64,000 bases of DNA from Paraspadella gotoi. Taxonomy: Eukaryota; Chaetognatha. The notes below the pieces were generated by a model, which was given only the letters and a program-made list of their open reading frames with translations, was not told where the DNA came from and searched no databases. The position numbers and the translations under genes were made by a program. The stretch lies in the NCBI GenBank assembly GCA_051294375.1, contig CM119264.1:3876247-3940246 (forward strand), written 5' to 3'. This document shows, piece after piece, positions 58,860-64,000 of this stretch. The stretch's first letter is position 1; every line of letters begins with the position of its first letter.

Positions 58860-60790
58860 GGATTTTTTTTTTCAAATCTTAAATGTCAAACTTTAAACGT
58901 CGAATTTTCAAAATGTTGTAAATCACTTTAGTGATTTACTTACCTCCCGAATCTGTACAATTTTTTCCTTTTCTTTTTTTTTTTCAATTTTTTTTTTTGT
59001 TCCGGTATTACTAACTTTCTTCTCTCCTACTAGGATTTGTCTCTTACTTTCTTTACTATAAGCATATTCCCTTTACTTTCTATATAAATTCTTCTGTCGG
59101 CACCACACTAGATCTTCACTTGCATTGCTTTCATATTTTTTACGTTTTTAATCTTAATAAACCAGATGCCTGTGTACAAACAAAAGAGCATTTTTAAAAA
59201 GAAAATAGCATATAAAATTTATTTTAAGTACATTCACCAGAGGTTTTAATATTTTTTTCTGAAACAAAAAAACAGCCCCATTAAATTTTTTTGGTATTTT
59301 TAGAGGAAACTACTAAACTACGAAACTACTAAAGAAAAAAGCTTTTGTAAGATAAAGGAACATTTATAATAAATTTTAGCTTCACCCACTAGATCTTCAC
59401 TTTGTTACCTGCTCTTCACAAAATAGCAATTATTTTTTTGTAATTTTTTATATTTTAAATTTTTTTTAAATATTTTTTGTATTTTTTTAACAAAGTATTT
59501 TTTTATTATTCTATTTTGTTTATTGTATTTCTTATTCTATGTTTTGATTTAAAGCATTTTTATCATATATCATACTTCAAAACAAAAATAATATTGTTTT
59601 GACTTATAAAATTTATTTGCAAGTACCAAAATGATATTAGTGCGATAGTTCAGTTTAAGCCCTTTAAAGTGATTTACATATATTGGCGGAGCCACTGGTT
59701 CTATTGTATCAGTATTGTCTTGTCTTTACTCCTAAATTAATATTGCACAAGACATACACGGATCAAATGGGAGTGAAATGAAAGGATCAAAGGATCATCA
59801 AAAGATCATAGGCAACTTCAGATGATTTTGCACTTTTAGAAAAATCGCTGACTTTTTTTATTTTTCAACTCCCATTAGTCCAGCTTGCTTTACTTTCTTA
59901 GTTATGTGCTCGTCAATGACATCGGTCGAATTTTAAAAAAAGACATTTTTTGTATATTGAATATGACTTCCTATTATAATATATATTTTAATAAAAAAAT
60001 GAAATGATGAAAAAAATTTGGATCATCTTACAGATATAGACATTGGTGTTATGTCCCTAAGCAATCAGAATGTCAAAAAACTTTTTACCGCCACAATGAC
60101 AGCCATTTTTATTTTTTTAGTATTTCTAGTTAAAATTTATAGAAAAAAAATTTCAGCTTTTAAAAAATATGGAAAAGAACCAATAAGTTGCCTAACTAAA
60201 TCTTGAATATATTTAATAAAAAAATTTTGGCATGCTCCCCAAGACTAACTAATAAATATAAAATAAATGAAAATATTTGACTCAATTTTTTTTACAATGA
60301 GTTTATAAATGAAGTGGGGAGAAATTTCGAAAAAAAAGCTGCTGTTAGGCAATTGCACCAGTTAACTTTATTAAGAGCATAAAGGTCAGAGAATTTTCTA
60401 ACTAATGAAATGATCAAATATCAATCATAATTTAGTCAATTAAGAGTATGACAAATCTTTTCATTTCATTACCATTTGAAATCCGTGAACTTTGTAGTGT
60501 AGTTAATAACTATCAAAATAAATAAAATGAAAAAAAATAGAAAAATAGGATAAAATAAAAATAAATAAAAATATAAAAATTTAAAAAAATATAATAAAAC
60601 AAATTGAAACAATGAATAATGGAATGGCAGGTTTTTTCTCGTGGCGATTTCCTTTTATCACCTTGTATGTTGTTTTTAACAACCATATTAAAGCCTAGTT
60701 AAATTTGAATATACTTTTTTCTTTCCTCTTTTGTCTTCCTCTTTAAACCTCACCTTTTCCTTACCTCTTTAACGTCTGACGGAGCCTCTT
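58860..60790. other. AT-rich DNA, no gene seen
   Basis: Stop-dense in all frames, with homopolymer runs. GGATCAAAGGATCATC-type short repeats at 59790-59810. Confidence 0.6.
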
Positions 60791-60807
60791 TTTTAGCGCA
60801 TCTAGAA

Positions 60808-60809
60808 CT

Positions 60810-60874
<65 letters not shown>

Positions 60875-61049
60875 CTCTCTCTCTCTCTTCTCCTCCCTCT
60901 CTCTCTCTCTCTCTTCCCTCATCTCGCGAAGAAAGGCCGGGGAAAAATTGAGCGCAGGTCAAAGGTCAACTTTCGATAGCAAAAATTACTTTTTTCTTTA
61001 AAGAGGGGAGAAGAAGAGAGAGGAGAGAAGAGTGAGCGAGTGAGAGAGA

Positions 61050-61084
<35 letters not shown>

Positions 61085-61240
61085 GAGAGAGAGAGAGAGA
61101 GGAGGAGAGAGAGAAGAGAGAGAGAGAGAAGGAGAAGAGAGAGATGAAGGAGAGAGAGAGAGAGAGATGAGAGAGAGAAAGAGAGAGAGAGAGAGAGAAG
61201 GAGGGAGAGAGAGAGAGAGAGAGAGAGAAGAGAGGAGAGA
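60808..61240. repeat. (CT)n block facing (GA)n block
   Basis: CT at 60808-60915 and GA at 61016-61240 separated by about 100 bp of unique DNA. The arrangement could fold back on itself. Confidence 0.9.
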
Positions 61241-61596
61241 GTTTTATACAAAGCCCACGTCCGGAATTTTAATTCACGTCTTTAAGTGTGTAAATCTCTC
61301 TCTCTCTCTCCCTTCTCCTTCAATACGTCTCGCTCTCTCTCGATTCGTTCATAAATCATATTTTTCGGTGAAAAACAAAAATTTATCGTTTTACTCTTTC
61401 TATTTCGTTCCTTTGTTCATTTTTTCTCTTTCTTTTCCATGGCTTTTAGCGAGATAGAGAGAGAGAGGAAGACAGGAATAGAAAGAGAAGTTTACGATAT
61501 TTTACAAGACACTGAAGCAACAGTTCCATGGATGCGGTTTTGAAGTTAGACCATTTTTTTTCGCTTTTGCTTCGCATCACGATTATTTTCAAATGC

Positions 61597-61948
61597 GCAA
61601 CACGTTGTTAAGCCACGAATCCATGCTTAATTCACAGCAAATAAAGCTTTACCTAAGGACTCAAATTTTGAGGCGGATAAATGTTCCGTTTTCTCTCGAC
61701 TGATAACCAACGATTCTTTCAACCATCCAAGAAAAGCTTCGACGCAGAATATCTTCCTCTCCCTTTTTCGGTCGCCATCTTGAAAACGATAATGTCCCCT
61801 TCGACTCAAAATCTCCGTCCATCGTCGTCGGCGTCCAAAAACCCGACGCTTTTTTTGGGCGGGGGTCAAAAGGTTTAAACCGGCGTCTGAGAACAATCGC
61901 CATCATAAATCCTCTACGAAGGATAAACAACTGGAAAAAAAACGAAGA

Positions 61949-61983
<35 letters not shown>

Positions 61984-62081
61984 AGGTGGTCGCGCTTGGC
62001 GGAGGACGGAAATGGAAGCGGCCCCAGGTGGAGCCGCGTCGCCGGACAGGAAATCAATTTTGACGACATAGAAGAGAGAGA

Positions 62082-62143
<62 letters not shown>

Positions 62144-62436
62144 CGCGGCGACTACATTGAATTCTCCAGGGAGCGTCATGAATTTCTTTATCGACGAAAG
62201 TGGCCAGCGACGGAGATTGGAGAGTTTTTTCGTCGCTGTCGTTGAAGCGAAGATCCGCCATCAACGGTCGAGGTTGCAGAATCATTTCCTTTATGGATTC
62301 TCGGTCCAAACGCCTTCGATTTTGTTTCCGGCCATGTGCCGGCGTTTGGGACGAATGATATTGTGCGCACGGGCTGGTATGGGGCGTTGCACTATCATCG
62401 AAAATAATTTTTTTTCTTCGGAAAAAGTGTAGTCCA
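61597..62436 (+). repeat. Inverted-repeat left arm
   Basis: About 840 bp whose reverse complement is at 63173-64000, with mostly indel differences. Contains (GAC)n, a GA tract and CpG-rich coding-like DNA (for example - strand MADLRFNDSDEKTLQS) without a recognised product. Confidence 0.9.
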
Positions 62437-63147
62437 TCGTACAAAAATATATATGCTTTTAATTAATTAGGGACTATCATCGGAAACCTCTCAAGCAATA
62501 TCAGTTGTCAAAAAATCATTTCTTTAGGAGATATAAGGCTTTTCTCTATTTCAGACTCACTTTGTCGAGCTATATTCAGGAACTTATGATGAATTTACTT
62601 TTTTTTTTAAATATTGATAAACAAACTGGATACCAAGCATGATTAAATACAAATTTGTTCTAAAAGGTTTTACTGTATCTGAGTTTTTGAAAAACTAGCT
62701 TAAAATATATAGGGAATCATGGGGAATCACTACCATTCTAATTAAATATAATGATTGATATTATAACGCCACTTGATGTTGTTCGGGATTTCATCCGCAA
62801 CGATCCGCAAATGAGTAATGCCAAAATGATTTTCAAATTAATTTTTTTTTCTAACACCCGATAAGAACCATTTACTAAGTAAATTATTTTTTAACTGCGA
62901 TTTTGAAGTGGTTTAACTTATTGAATCATTTTTTTCTCTTTAAAATTTTCATTTTACCGGTATTTGAGAGGTAAATAATTAAATAAAGCCAAAAAACTCC
63001 GCTTAGCGTTTGATTCATCTTTAGGAAACGTAAAAAATAAAATGAAACATTTTTGTCCTTTTTGGAAATATTAAAAATTTATTGGAATAACTCTAAAGTT
63101 TTCAAGAATTACTCGTGTTAAGCTATCCGAATATGTTCATTAGTTAT
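62437..63147. other. AT-rich spacer between inverted arms
   Basis: Unique AT-rich DNA with no gene seen. Confidence 0.6.
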
Positions 63148-63172
63148 NNNNNNNNNNNNNNNNNNNNNNNNN
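63148..63172. other. Assembly gap (25 N)
   Basis: Twenty-five N. The right inverted arm begins at the next base. Confidence 1.
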
Positions 63173-63468
63173 ACTTTTTCCGAGAAAAAAAATTATTTCG
63201 ATGATAGTGCAACGCCCCATACCAGCCCGTGCACAATATCATCGTCCCAAACGCCGGCACATGGGCGGAAACAAATCGAAGGCGTTTGGACCGAGAATCC
63301 ATAAAGGAAATGATTCTGCAACCTCGACCGTTGATGGCGGATCTTCGCTTCAACGACAGCGACGAAAAAACTCTCCAATCTCCGTCGCTGCCACTTTCGT
63401 CGATAAGAAATTCATGACGCTCCCTGGAGAAATTCAATGTAGTCGCCGCGTCTCTCTCTCTCTCTCTC

Positions 63469-63534
<66 letters not shown>

Positions 63535-64000
63535 TCTCTCTCTTATGTCGCAAAAATTGATTTCCTGTCCGGCGACGCGGCTCCACCTGGGGGCCGCTTC
63601 CATTTCCGTCCTGCCGCCAAGCGCGACCACCTGTCGTCGTCGTCGTCGTCGTTCTTCGTTTTTTTCCAGTTGTTTATCCTTCGTAGAGGATTTATGATGG
63701 CGATTGTTCTCAGACGCCGGTTTAACCTTTTGACCCCCCCAAAAAAAGCGTCGGGTTTTTGGACGCCGACGACGATGGACGGAGATTTTGAGTCGAAGGG
63801 GACATTATCGTTTTCAAGATGGCGACCGAAAAGGGAGAGGAGAGATATTCTGCGTCGAAGCTTTTCTTGGATGGTTGAAAGAATCGTTGGTTATCAGTCG
63901 AGAGAAAACGGAACATTTATCCGCCTCAAAATTTGAGTCCTTAGGTAAAGCTTTATTGCTTCGAATTAAGCATGGATTCGTGGCTTAACAACGTGTTGCG
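63173..64000 (-). repeat. Inverted-repeat right arm (continues past window)
   Basis: Reverse complement of 61597-62436. The last bases, AACAACGTGTTGCG, match the reverse complement of CGCAACACGTTGTT at 61597, so the arm is cut by the window edge and its true length is unknown. Confidence 0.9.

Noticed and set aside
60018-60206. Small membrane-like + strand frame
   Set aside because: Low-complexity AT-rich DNA with no supporting signals.

Overview
This is eukaryotic nuclear DNA from a draft long-read assembly, most likely from an arthropod (possibly a crustacean or another SSR-rich lineage). The reasons are GT-AG introns, AT-rich intergenic DNA, very many (CT)n/(GA)n microsatellites, TTAGG-like repeats (the arthropod telomere unit) inside an intron, several MITE/SINE-like repeats, and four N-gaps. 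Species cannot be named from sequence alone.

Two genes are clear and lie tail to tail. On the + strand, 13.9-18.7 kb holds a secreted animal-type heme peroxidase (peroxinectin/chorion-peroxidase-like). On the - strand, 18959-29262 holds a complete 17-exon M1 aminopeptidase N of about 951 residues, a type II membrane ectopeptidase. I followed every intron phase of the aminopeptidase; all but one are consistent, and the exception lies at a four-G run. Their coding ends are 291 bp apart.

The left end (0.8-3.6 kb, - strand) has a candidate multi-exon gene for a secreted, cysteine-containing protein that I do not recognise. Two more candidate exons lie on the + strand at 5.7-7.4 kb. Weaker candidate exons are at 46.2, 49.9 and 58.2 kb.

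The assembly repeats itself in three places. (1) About 2.6 kb is present twice in tandem (5757-8379 and 8385-10930). (2) About 9.3 kb (23.36-32.69 kb), covering aminopeptidase exons 1-11 and 5' flank, is repeated at 32.72-43.04 kb immediately after an N-gap, in an indel-ridden form. (3) An inverted copy of 61.6-62.4 kb follows the gap at 63.15 kb and runs off the window. These look mostly like unmerged, poorly polished contig ends rather than biology.

Mobile and structural DNA includes a roughly 600-bp full-length palindromic MITE with TA target-site duplications (four copies), a dispersed family whose head is a perfect hairpin followed by GGTCGGTC-type repeats (six copies plus fragments), a tRNA-headed SINE-like element in an aminopeptidase intron, and a decayed type I hammerhead-ribozyme-like motif in a peroxidase intron. 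From 43 to 61 kb the window is mostly gene-poor, AT-rich or microsatellite DNA, with several minisatellites and a tandem array of exon-like units at 53.7-54.6 kb. No tRNA, rRNA or CRISPR was seen.
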